The notes beneath the pieces were generated by a model, which did no database searches, was not told the DNA's origin, and saw nothing but the letters and a program-made list of their open reading frames with translations. Below, one piece after another: positions 24,352 through 31,528 of a stretch of 64,000 nt of DNA. The position numbers and the translations under genes were made by a program. Each line of letters opens with the position of its first letter. The stretch's first letter is position 1. Origin of the DNA: Paraburkholderia solitsugae (GTDB taxonomy: Bacteria > Pseudomonadota > Gammaproteobacteria > Burkholderiales > Burkholderiaceae); NCBI RefSeq assembly GCF_013177695.1, contig NZ_WOEY01000064.1, forward strand, positions 1 to 64,000. Reading direction: 5' to 3'.

Positions 24352-26082
24352 TCAAAGTTGTGAGTTGACAGGCAATAGGGAGAATAGACCCGTTAGCGCA
24401 TTCCGGTAAAAACCCGCTTGCGGATCGAAAATATAGGTGCGGCGCGTGCCGTCCTCGACGTCGGTCCAGACGAGCGGCGAGAGGGGTGCGCCGATCGAAC
24501 GCAGATAGGCGAGTTGCGCCGGATCGGCGAGCGTGACGCGGTAGCTTGCTTCGGGCGCGATGGCACGTTCGAAGATCTGCGCGACCTGTTCGGCGAGTGC
24601 CGGGCTATGGATGACCAGCGTCTGCTCGGTGTTCAGGTTGGCCGAGCGCGGATCGAGATTCATCGAGCCGATCACCAGAATCTTGCGGTCGATGACATAG
24701 GTTTTGGCGTGCAGGCTGACTCGCGAGCGAGAGCCGGTGAGACCGGCGCGCGGCGCCTTTTGCTGCGGTTTGAATTCATACAATTCCACGCCCTGTTGCA
24801 GTAGCGGCACACGAAAGGGGCTATAGCCGGCTTGCACGGCCACCGCGTCGGTCGCGGCGAGCGAGTTGGTCAGCACGGCAATGCGCACGCCTCGATGGGT
24901 CAGTTTGCCCGCTGCCTTGACGCCGGACTCGTGCGGGACGAAGTAGGGCGAAATGATCAGAAAATCTTTCTGCGCGTCGCGCATCAGCTCAGCCAATCGC
25001 TGCATCGGCGGGCTGACGTAGTCCGGCGACGGATTGGCGATTTTCTCCGGCAGGTCCGCCTCGAATTCGGCCGGCGCCCACGTCAAGCCGAGTTGATCCT
25101 GGGCGATCTGCGAGGCGAGCGGTGTGGCGTTCAGCGGTTTCGCGTTGTATGGATCGGCATAGGTGCGCCAGTGCTGGCGCAAATCGTCGCGCGTCTGGTC
25201 GAGTTCCTTTTCGTCGAACTTCTGTTTGTTCAACACCCGCAGTGGATAGGCGATGCTGCTGTTCCAGTAGTCGTCGAAACTGGCCGAGACGTCGGCGGTG
25301 ATCGGGCCGGCGGCCAGCACGTCGAGGTCGCGGAATTGCAGCGTTTCGCTGGCGCTGAAATATTCGTCGCCGAGATTGCGGCCGCCGACAATGGCCAACT
25401 GGTTGTCCGCGATCATCGACTTGTTGTGCATGCGGCGCGTGAAATGGCCGATCTGCGTGAACACGTTCGTGGTGCGTTCGAACATGCCTTCCTGCGCGCT
25501 CCCGAACGGATTGAAGACGCGGATCTCGATCTTGTCGTGCGAGTTCAGACCCGCCATCGTACGGTCGATGTCCTTGAAGTTCAGATCGTCGACCAGCATG
25601 CGTACTCTCACACCGTGGTCGGCCGCGTAGAGCGCGGCGCCGAGCAGCAGTTTGCCGGTGGTGTCCTCGTTGGCAATGTAGTACTGCATGTCGAGGGTTT
25701 TCGTCGCTGCGCGCGCGAGTGCGATGCGCATTTGCAAGGCGTCGGTGCCGCTCGACAGTACCCGGAAGCCAGACTCGTTTGGATGCGCGGTTTCGAGCGG
25801 TGCAAGGGCCGTGTGAAGTGGCGTTGTTTCAGTGGCGGGCAGTGCGTGGGTGACCTGACGGTCGAATGCCGTGGCGGGCGGCCTGGTCGCGCAAGCAGTC
25901 AAAAGTGCCGTTGCGCAGCACAGCAGGAAGAAGTGTCTCGTTCTCCCCCAGGGGGACTTCCTTCGAGCCGTCCCCCAATCCCCAAGGGGGACTTCCTTCG
26001 GGGCGGGGGACGTGCTGCGCGGAGTGCTGAACGTGCACAGGCGGTGCAGTGCGGTCTGACTTTGATTCAGGTGGCACGACAC
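24352..26082 (-). CDS. Phospholipase D-type lipoprotein (cardiolipin synthase C-like)
   Basis: This 576-residue protein has two HKD catalytic motifs (H219-K221-D226 in HNKSMIADNQ; H458-K460-D465 in HAKTYVIDRK), as in ClsC/YmdC enzymes that transfer phosphatidyl groups to make cardiolipin. A lipobox LTAC places the lipidated Cys at residue 64. The start is a GTG at 26082 with AAGGGAG at good spacing. The 63 residues before the lipidated Cys are far longer than a normal signal peptide. Part of this stretch (about 28-48) is encoded by a duplicated GC-rich repeat, so a downstream start (TTG near residue 33, also with AAGGAAG upstream) is possible. Confidence 0.88.
   Translation of the reverse strand: MSCHLNQSQTALHRLCTFSTPRSTSPAPKEVPLGDWGTARRKSPWGRTRHFFLLCCATALLTACATRPPATAFDRQVTHALPATETTPLHTALAPLETAHPNESGFRVLSSGTDALQMRIALARAATKTLDMQYYIANEDTTGKLLLGAALYAADHGVRVRMLVDDLNFKDIDRTMAGLNSHDKIEIRVFNPFGSAQEGMFERTTNVFTQIGHFTRRMHNKSMIADNQLAIVGGRNLGDEYFSASETLQFRDLDVLAAGPITADVSASFDDYWNSSIAYPLRVLNKQKFDEKELDQTRDDLRQHWRTYADPYNAKPLNATPLASQIAQDQLGLTWAPAEFEADLPEKIANPSPDYVSPPMQRLAELMRDAQKDFLIISPYFVPHESGVKAAGKLTHRGVRIAVLTNSLAATDAVAVQAGYSPFRVPLLQQGVELYEFKPQQKAPRAGLTGSRSRVSLHAKTYVIDRKILVIGSMNLDPRSANLNTEQTLVIHSPALAEQVAQIFERAIAPEASYRVTLADPAQLAYLRSIGAPLSPLVWTDVEDGTRRTYIFDPQAGFYRNALTGLFSLLPVNSQL
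25945..26010. repeat. Duplicated GC-rich 15-mer inside the lipoprotein signal region
   Basis: GGGGGACTTCCTTCG occurs at 25951-25965 and 25986-26000, each preceded by a C-run that can pair with the G-run. The 35-base spacing puts the copies in different frames relative to the gene. Confidence 0.7.
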
Positions 26083-26247
26083 GCTGTTTCTCCCTTGTTG
26101 GCAGGCTTCTCATGGCGGTAGCGCGTGTGGCTTGCTTACGCTGTCGAGAAATGCATTCTAAGGGGAATCTGGCCGGTGAGCTTTCGTTCCTCCGTCTGAC
26201 CTGGACGAGAGATTGTGGCGTGGGTTGTTGGCCTGTGCTGAGCCTGG

Positions 26248-26274
26248 TGTCTGCACGCCTCAGGCGTGCAGACA
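26248..26274. terminator. Perfect 12-bp inverted repeat downstream of the BASS transporter gene
   Basis: TGTCTGCACGCC, three bases, then the exact complement. It lies between the leftward BASS gene and the start of the leftward lipoprotein gene. There is no T-run, so it could be an RNA-end hairpin or an operator. Confidence 0.45.
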
Positions 26275-26347
26275 GATGCCGCTAGTCAAAGCAAAAAGGC
26301 TTGGGCCGGCGGCGCTTGATGGTCGCTTGATAATCGCCTGGTGGTGA

Positions 26348-27307
26348 TTACCCGCGTTCGGCGTTCAACACGCGTTCGCCATCCGGATGCGTAGACCCTT
26401 TCGCGGGACGTCCTGCCCAATAACCCGCGAGCAGCGAGCCGGACAGGTTATGCCACACCGAAAACAACGCACCCGGCAACGCCGCGATCGGCGTGAAATA
26501 CAGCTTGCCGAGCGTCGCCGCGAGTCCCGAGTTCTGCATGCCCACTTCGATAGCCAGCGTGCGGCAGACGGCTTCGTCGAAGCCGAGCAGACGGCCGCCC
26601 CAGTAGCCGCCGAGCAAACCAATGCCGTTGTGCAGCACCACACCCAGCATCACCACGAGGCCCACCGACGCGATGCTCTTTTGCGTGCCACCCACCACCG
26701 CGCCGATGATCAGCACAATCGCGACCATCGAGATCAGCGGCAGAATCGGCTCGACCTTGCGCACGGCCTTGTTGAACAACTGGTTGACGACGAGGCCGAC
26801 CACGATCGGCAGCGCGACGATCTGCAGGATGCTCATCAGCATGCCGTGCACGTCGACGACAATCGACGCGTCCACATAAAGACGCGTGAGCAGCGGCGTC
26901 GCGAACACGCCGACCAGCGTCGACAATGCGCTGATCGTCACCGACAACGCTACGTCGCCGCGCGCCAGATAGATCATGACGTTCGATGCCGTGCCGCTTG
27001 CCACGCTGCCCACCAGCACCATGCCGGCAGTCAGATCCGGCGGCATGCGCAGTGCCTTGGCGATTGCCCATGCGGCGAGCGGCATCACGAGGTAATGCAG
27101 CACGATGCCGGCAATCACCGGCGCGGGTCGCGTGAAGACGCGCTGGAAATCGGCCACCGATAGCGTGACACCCATTGCCAGCATGATGATCGTCAGGAGC
27201 GCGGTGACGTGCGGCGCAATACCGGCAAACGAGGCGGGCGAGAAGTACGCGGCAATCGAAACGAGCACGGCCCAGAGCGGAAATAAACGGGTGACGCGGG
27301 CAAGCAT
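26348..27307 (-). CDS. Bile acid:sodium symporter (BASS) family transporter
   Basis: This 319-residue membrane protein has about ten predicted helices and the BASS features: the ATALLTIIMLAMGVTLS-type helix 2 region, GSVASGTASNVMIYLARGDVALS, and EVGMQNSGLAATL near the C-terminus, which form the discontinuous helices that bind sodium and substrate. Bacterial members carry bile acids, pantoate or other organic anions; the substrate here is unknown. The start is the ATG at 27307 (MLARVTRLF) with AAGGA upstream; the frame is open further but that part is not conserved in character. It is leftward and stands alone. Confidence 0.9.
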   Translation of the reverse strand: MLARVTRLFPLWAVLVSIAAYFSPASFAGIAPHVTALLTIIMLAMGVTLSVADFQRVFTRPAPVIAGIVLHYLVMPLAAWAIAKALRMPPDLTAGMVLVGSVASGTASNVMIYLARGDVALSVTISALSTLVGVFATPLLTRLYVDASIVVDVHGMLMSILQIVALPIVVGLVVNQLFNKAVRKVEPILPLISMVAIVLIIGAVVGGTQKSIASVGLVVMLGVVLHNGIGLLGGYWGGRLLGFDEAVCRTLAIEVGMQNSGLAATLGKLYFTPIAALPGALFSVWHNLSGSLLAGYWAGRPAKGSTHPDGERVLNAERG

Positions 27308-27587
27308 GACGGGTGGTCCTTGGTTATGTTTTATAGCGAGATATGGGGGTCGGTCGAGCGGCATGCCGTCAGTCGAGGGGGCATGCTCGGGGGCGCCGCT
27401 CGCGAGGAGCGGCAGGCCCTGACGGCGGGCGGCGCGGCCTTCGTGAGGCGCGCGAGTGGGCTCACGCGGGTGAGCGTGACGTTGCAAACGCGCGCATTTT
27501 ACCGTTCGCAGCACGTTTGCCGGCAAACGTTGGTTGTGTGTGCAACTATCTGTGCTTTGCCTGGTTCATGCCGACCTCAGGCTGACC

Positions 27588-29000
27588 TCAGGCTGACGGG
27601 GCAGGCGGCGCGCCGGGCGTGACCGGCACGCGCCGCAAGCTCAGCTTGTGAAAGCGCAGCGTCATCAGCAGCGCGACGCTCGCGAGGCCGGCCGCGAGTC
27701 CCCACCATAAACCGCGCGCGCCCAGCCCGAAGTGAAACGCCAGTACGTACCCGGTCGGAAAGCCGATGACCCAGTACCCGAACGTCGCGGCGATCATCGG
27801 TACCCGCGTGTCCTTCAGACCGCGCAGGCAGCCCGAGCCGACCGTCTGCATGCCGTCGACGATCTGGAAGATCGCAGCCACGCCGAGCAGCGAACTCGCC
27901 AACTTGACCGTGGCGGCGTTGACCGGATCGTCGAGATGCAGATACAGGCCCACGATCCAGTGCGGCGCGGCGATCAGCACGATGCCCGACAGCGTCATGA
28001 AGCCGACGCCGAGCGCGAGCGCGACGAAACCTGCGTGGCGCGCGGCGAGCGGCTGGCCGGCGCCGGACCAGTAGCCGACCCGCACATTGGCTGCCTGGCC
28101 GATTGCGAGCGGCACCATGAAGGCCACCGAGGCGACGTTCAACGCGATTTGATGCGCGGCCAGTTGCGATTCGCCGAGCAGGCCGACCATCAGGCCGGTG
28201 GCGAGGAACAGCGTCGATTCGACGCCGTAGGTGATCGCGACCGGCCAGCCGATGCCGAACAACTCGCCCATCAACGGTACGTTCGGCCGCGTCGCGACGA
28301 CGAAATGTTTATAGCGTGGCCGCAGATGCAACAAGGCCATCAGGACAAGCGCGCTCAGCCAGACGGTGATCGAGGTGGCCGCCGCCGAACCGAGAAAACC
28401 AAGACGAGGCAGTCCGTAGGCGCCGTGAATCAGCCCGTAGTTGAGAAAGCCGTTGACGAACACGCTGACGAGCGACACCCACAGGAGCCGCTTGGCCGCG
28501 CCGATGGCCGGCAGGAATGAGCGCATCAGGCCCACGCCGATCAGACTGCCGAGCGAGCCCCAGCGCAGCACTGCCGCGTATTCACCGACGTTGTGCGCAA
28601 GCAGCGCGGGTTCACCGAAAGCCAGCAGGACCGGGGTGGCGAACGACAGCAGGAAGAACGCCGGCACCGAGAGCAGCACCGACAACACCAAGCCGGTCCA
28701 GTAGATATGCGGCACCCGGCCTTCGTCCTGCGCGCCGCGCGCATGCGACACGCTCACGCTGACGGAGGTGAGCACGCCTTGAAGCAGCGTGACCACGACG
28801 AAGAACAGGTTGGCGCCGAGGCCGCCGGCGGCGAGCGCGTCCGGGCCGAGCGAGCCGAGCAGGATCGTGTCGGTGACGCCCATCGCCATTTGCGACAGTT
28901 GCGCGATGCCGAGCGGCGCGGCGAGCCGGGCGGTGTCAGCGGCGTGGCGGGTCAGGGTCGGCGGCCGGGCGGCCACCCGGGTGAAGCCGGATTGAGTCAT
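27588..29000 (-). CDS. MATE family efflux transporter (NorM-like)
   Basis: This 470-residue protein has about 12 hydrophobic helices and MATE-type sequences such as LAQLSQMAMGVTDTILLG, an N-terminal segment in which helix 1 carries the conserved Gln/Asp region, and the second-half counterpart IVDGMQTVGSGCLRGLKDTR. NorM-type pumps expel cationic drugs in exchange for Na+ or H+ in the inner membrane. The ATG at 29000 lacks a clear Shine-Dalgarno sequence. It stands alone. Confidence 0.92.
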   Translation of the reverse strand: MTQSGFTRVAARPPTLTRHAADTARLAAPLGIAQLSQMAMGVTDTILLGSLGPDALAAGGLGANLFFVVVTLLQGVLTSVSVSVSHARGAQDEGRVPHIYWTGLVLSVLLSVPAFFLLSFATPVLLAFGEPALLAHNVGEYAAVLRWGSLGSLIGVGLMRSFLPAIGAAKRLLWVSLVSVFVNGFLNYGLIHGAYGLPRLGFLGSAAATSITVWLSALVLMALLHLRPRYKHFVVATRPNVPLMGELFGIGWPVAITYGVESTLFLATGLMVGLLGESQLAAHQIALNVASVAFMVPLAIGQAANVRVGYWSGAGQPLAARHAGFVALALGVGFMTLSGIVLIAAPHWIVGLYLHLDDPVNAATVKLASSLLGVAAIFQIVDGMQTVGSGCLRGLKDTRVPMIAATFGYWVIGFPTGYVLAFHFGLGARGLWWGLAAGLASVALLMTLRFHKLSLRRVPVTPGAPPAPSA

Positions 29001-29349
29001 GGAGCGCTTGGAAGCGGAAGGGGCGACAGCGTGGCGGTGGGCACCAACGTGGCGACTCGCGCGGCTGGCGCGCTGCCGGTGGCGAAATACGGAGGCTCGC
29101 CAAAAGCGTAGGGCGGCTGTCAGCCGATTGTTTGTCTGTCGAAACCGACAGCTTATTGCTTAGGCGCTGCAATGTCGATGGAGGAAGCACGATTTTGGTG
29201 CGCGCGGTCCCCCGAGTTTTCGGACTCAACGTTTCTGATGACGAGCCGTTGGCTGCCGGTCTTCAGTTCGGCGTTCACGGCTGTCCGTCTCCGGCTTGGC
29301 GTCTTTGACTGCGAGTTTAAGTGTGTCCCGAGTCCGGCGAGGCAGCGCC
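29001..29349. other. Gene-free stretch between the MATE gene and the S4 gene
   Basis: 349 bases. Short open frames on both strands (for example a leftward 66-codon frame at 29153-29353) lack a ribosome site and recognisable composition. I see no RNA gene and no convincing terminator. It probably contains the MATE promoter. Confidence 0.4.
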
Positions 29350-29568
29350 TCAAGCCTCGTGCACGGCGATCCGCGTATCACCGAGCAGCACGACCTGGCC
29401 CGCGCGGATTTTGCAGGTTTTACGCGTTTCGACCTGGCCGTCGACGGTCACCGCACCGTCGGCGACCATCATTTTGGCCGACCCGCCGCTGTCCGCTAGC
29501 CCCGTTATCTTCAGGAGATTGTGCAGTTCGACGTAATCGCCGGTCAGTGTGAAATCGAGGTTGGGCAT
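29350..29568 (-). CDS. Small S4-domain RNA-binding protein (YbcJ-like)
   Basis: This 72-residue protein is a single S4 domain: LHNLLKITGLADSGGSAK and VTVDGQVETRKTCKI, with the Gly-rich turn and basic residues that contact RNA. The E. coli counterpart YbcJ is an uncharacterised RNA binder. I start it at ATG 29568 (MPNLDFTLTG), with AAGG upstream; the longer frame to 29811 is not homologous to the family. It stands alone. Confidence 0.85.
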   Translation of the reverse strand: MPNLDFTLTGDYVELHNLLKITGLADSGGSAKMMVADGAVTVDGQVETRKTCKIRAGQVVLLGDTRIAVHEA

Positions 29569-29873
29569 GGCGTTTGCACCTTGAAGCAAAGGGTTCGCAT
29601 CATAAGCCAGAAGCTTGTCCTGAATGGAAATCCCGTGTTGACGGGCCACGCTTAGGCGATTGCAAGAAGATGTTATGTAATTGTCAGAAAATGAAACGTT
29701 CCGTAACACTGGTCGTAAGTTACGAACTCCACTCGTAAAGTGCGGGTCTGTAGGAAAGCCTGCTGGATTTTTGCGACAGTGAATGGACCGGGCGAGGTGC
29801 GCACGAAGCACACATCAATGTGCCGCGCCGGATATGACGCCCGCGTCACAACAATTTTAGAGAGGATTTAGCC
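29569..29873. promoter_or_regulatory. Divergent region between the S4 gene and the lysine-rich exported protein gene
   Basis: 305 bases without a gene. It contains an interrupted dyad CGTAAC-N11-GTTACG near 29702-29724 and an AT-rich patch at 29660-29700 that could hold promoters in either direction. No consensus promoter stands out. Confidence 0.35.
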
Positions 29874-30320
29874 ATGACCCAGATTCGTACGCTCCTGATC
29901 GGTACCGCCCTGACCGCTTTTGCCGCCACCGCTGCTTTTGCGCAGACCGCTCAACCGGCAGCCGGTATGAGCGGCCAGGCACAGGTTCAGACCCAAGGCG
30001 CCGAAGTCGCGCCCGCAGCACAGGGCGTGCAGCCGGTGACGCCGGCACCGGCGCATCTGACGGCATCGGGCTCGACCGATCCGCTGGTCCAGAAGCGCGA
30101 CGCCAACGCCCAGGCTAATGCCGAATACAAGGCGTCGAAGAAGGTGTCCAAGGCGGAGTTGAAGCAGCAGCAAAAGGCTGCCAAGTCGCAGTACAAGGAC
30201 CAGGTGCACAACGCCAAGATCAACCAGAAGGCTGACAAGCAGGCTGCTAACAATGAAATGAAGATGGACATGCAAGGCCAGGCGGCCGATCAGGACAACG
30301 GCGCTGACGTCAAGCGCTAA
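29874..30320 (+). CDS. Exported lysine-rich protein of unknown function
   Basis: This 148-residue protein has a signal peptide (about 1-23, ending AFA), an Ala/Gln/Pro-rich linker (to about 60), and a strongly helical C-terminal half rich in Lys, Ala, Gln and Asn (AEYKASKKVSKAELKQQQKA). No Cys is present. I do not recognise a named family; similar short lysine-rich periplasmic proteins are common in Burkholderia. AGAGGA precedes the ATG and a strong terminator follows directly, so it is a single-gene unit. The IS element lies just downstream. Confidence 0.82.
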   Translation: MTQIRTLLIGTALTAFAATAAFAQTAQPAAGMSGQAQVQTQGAEVAPAAQGVQPVTPAPAHLTASGSTDPLVQKRDANAQANAEYKASKKVSKAELKQQQKAAKSQYKDQVHNAKINQKADKQAANNEMKMDMQGQAADQDNGADVKR

Positions 30321-30378
30321 GCCTGAGTCCTGAAGCACGCGGGCGCGGCGGCAATCCTGGCCGCCGCGCCGCGGGGAA

Positions 30379-30417
30379 ATGGCCCGGAGCGACTATGCGC
30401 TCCGGGCCATTTTTTTG
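30379..30417 (+). terminator. Terminator after the lysine-rich protein gene
   Basis: ATGGCCCGGAGCG, six bases, CGCTCCGGGCCAT, then TTTTTT: a 13-bp stem with a U-run. Confidence 0.92.
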
Positions 30418-30467
30418 CGCGGCACGGAAAAAAGGGGCGCTTGTCTCCAATAGTTGTATGGATATAA

Positions 30468-31526
30468 GGGCTATCCATTTAGCTCCACAATTTCACATTA
30501 TGGTGAAGCTTTGACCTTTGGCGGACGTTGCGCGATCTGGCGATACGTGACGGGTTCGGCCACTACGGCCTGCTCAAGCAGGCGGTAAAAGAGCTGGCCG
30601 CGGGAACGCGAGGTCCGGCGGTTGAAGCGAAACACAAACTCGTCGAGATAATGGTCGAGTTGGAGTGGCTTCACGGCACCGTGGTGGGTGCCAAGCAGCC
30701 AGCGCTTAAGCAGTGCCGACACGCGGTGCACGCCCGGCATCGAGATATGTGCGGGGCTGTCAGCGCCACTCATGACGATCCGCTTATGCTGATAACCCTC
30801 TTCGGTCAGGCCATGATAGATGGAGGAGCCATCGGTGTGAAGTAACGAGCCGGGTTCCACAACCTCCCGCACGAAGGGCAAAACGCATGCGGAGGTATCG
30901 TCGGCAATGGGTTGCAAACGGATACGTCCGAAACCTTTGGGTTCCAGGATTTCCACGGCCACCGCAATGAGAGCCTTGGTCGTGTGGCTCTTGCGCCCGG
31001 CACTTGACTGGGCGACTCGCCGGTCGTGAATGGCCAGATAGACCTCATCAACCTCAACCATGCCGGCCAGCCGCTCGCGCCCCGGCCTGACCATCGCCCG
31101 ACGAAAGCGGTGCAGCATGGTCCATGCCGTTTGATAACTGCCCAGCCCCAATACCCGCTGCAATCCCAAAGCGCTGACGCCATGTTTCTGGCTGGTTATA
31201 TACCAGGCCGCCGCCAGCCAGACCTTTAAGGGTGTGCGCGTCTTCTCGAAGATTGTGCCCGCCGTGACCGTGCCCTGATGACGGCAGGATTGGCACATTA
31301 GCCGGGCGCGGCTGGCACGATAGGGGGCGTCCGTGCTTGCACAGGACGGGCACACAAACCCGTCACGCCAGCGCAACCGTTCGAGATAGCGAAGACAGTC
31401 ATCCTCGGTTGCAAACCAGTCCAGAAACTGGCTCCATGTTCGAGGGAAATCTTCACCGGCAGTCGGGGTATGCTTGAGTTCGCTCACCACTCGATCATGG
31501 CGCAAGTGGAGCTAAATGGATAGCCC
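30468..31526 (-). mobile_element. Complete IS1595-family insertion sequence
   Basis: This 1,059-base element is bounded by perfect 21-base inverted repeats (30468-30488, beginning GGGCTATCCA, and 31506-31526) and contains one intact transposase gene. The 10-mer TATGGATATA flanks it on both sides (30457-30466 and 31528-31537), with a single A between the repeat and each end. This looks like a target duplication, offset by one base from the IR ends. Intact ends and gene suggest a recent insertion that may still be mobile. Confidence 0.9.
30498..31505 (-). CDS. IS1595 family transposase
   Basis: This 335-residue transposase has an N-terminal zinc ribbon (C52, C55, C71, C74) and an ISXO2-like catalytic domain with Asp153 in VEVDEVY, Asp225 in LLHTDGSSIYHG, and the family's YLDEFVFRFNRR motif near residue 286. 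The longest frame begins with TTG at 31505, directly against the right inverted repeat; GTG codons a few residues in are alternatives. The frame is intact from end to end. Confidence 0.92.
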   Translation of the reverse strand: MRHDRVVSELKHTPTAGEDFPRTWSQFLDWFATEDDCLRYLERLRWRDGFVCPSCASTDAPYRASRARLMCQSCRHQGTVTAGTIFEKTRTPLKVWLAAAWYITSQKHGVSALGLQRVLGLGSYQTAWTMLHRFRRAMVRPGRERLAGMVEVDEVYLAIHDRRVAQSSAGRKSHTTKALIAVAVEILEPKGFGRIRLQPIADDTSACVLPFVREVVEPGSLLHTDGSSIYHGLTEEGYQHKRIVMSGADSPAHISMPGVHRVSALLKRWLLGTHHGAVKPLQLDHYLDEFVFRFNRRTSRSRGQLFYRLLEQAVVAEPVTYRQIAQRPPKVKASP

Positions 31527-31528
31527 AT

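Noticed and set aside
29153..29353. Leftward 66-codon frame after the S4 gene
   Set aside because: No ribosome site, no hydrophobic or domain pattern, and it overlaps the end of the S4 gene.
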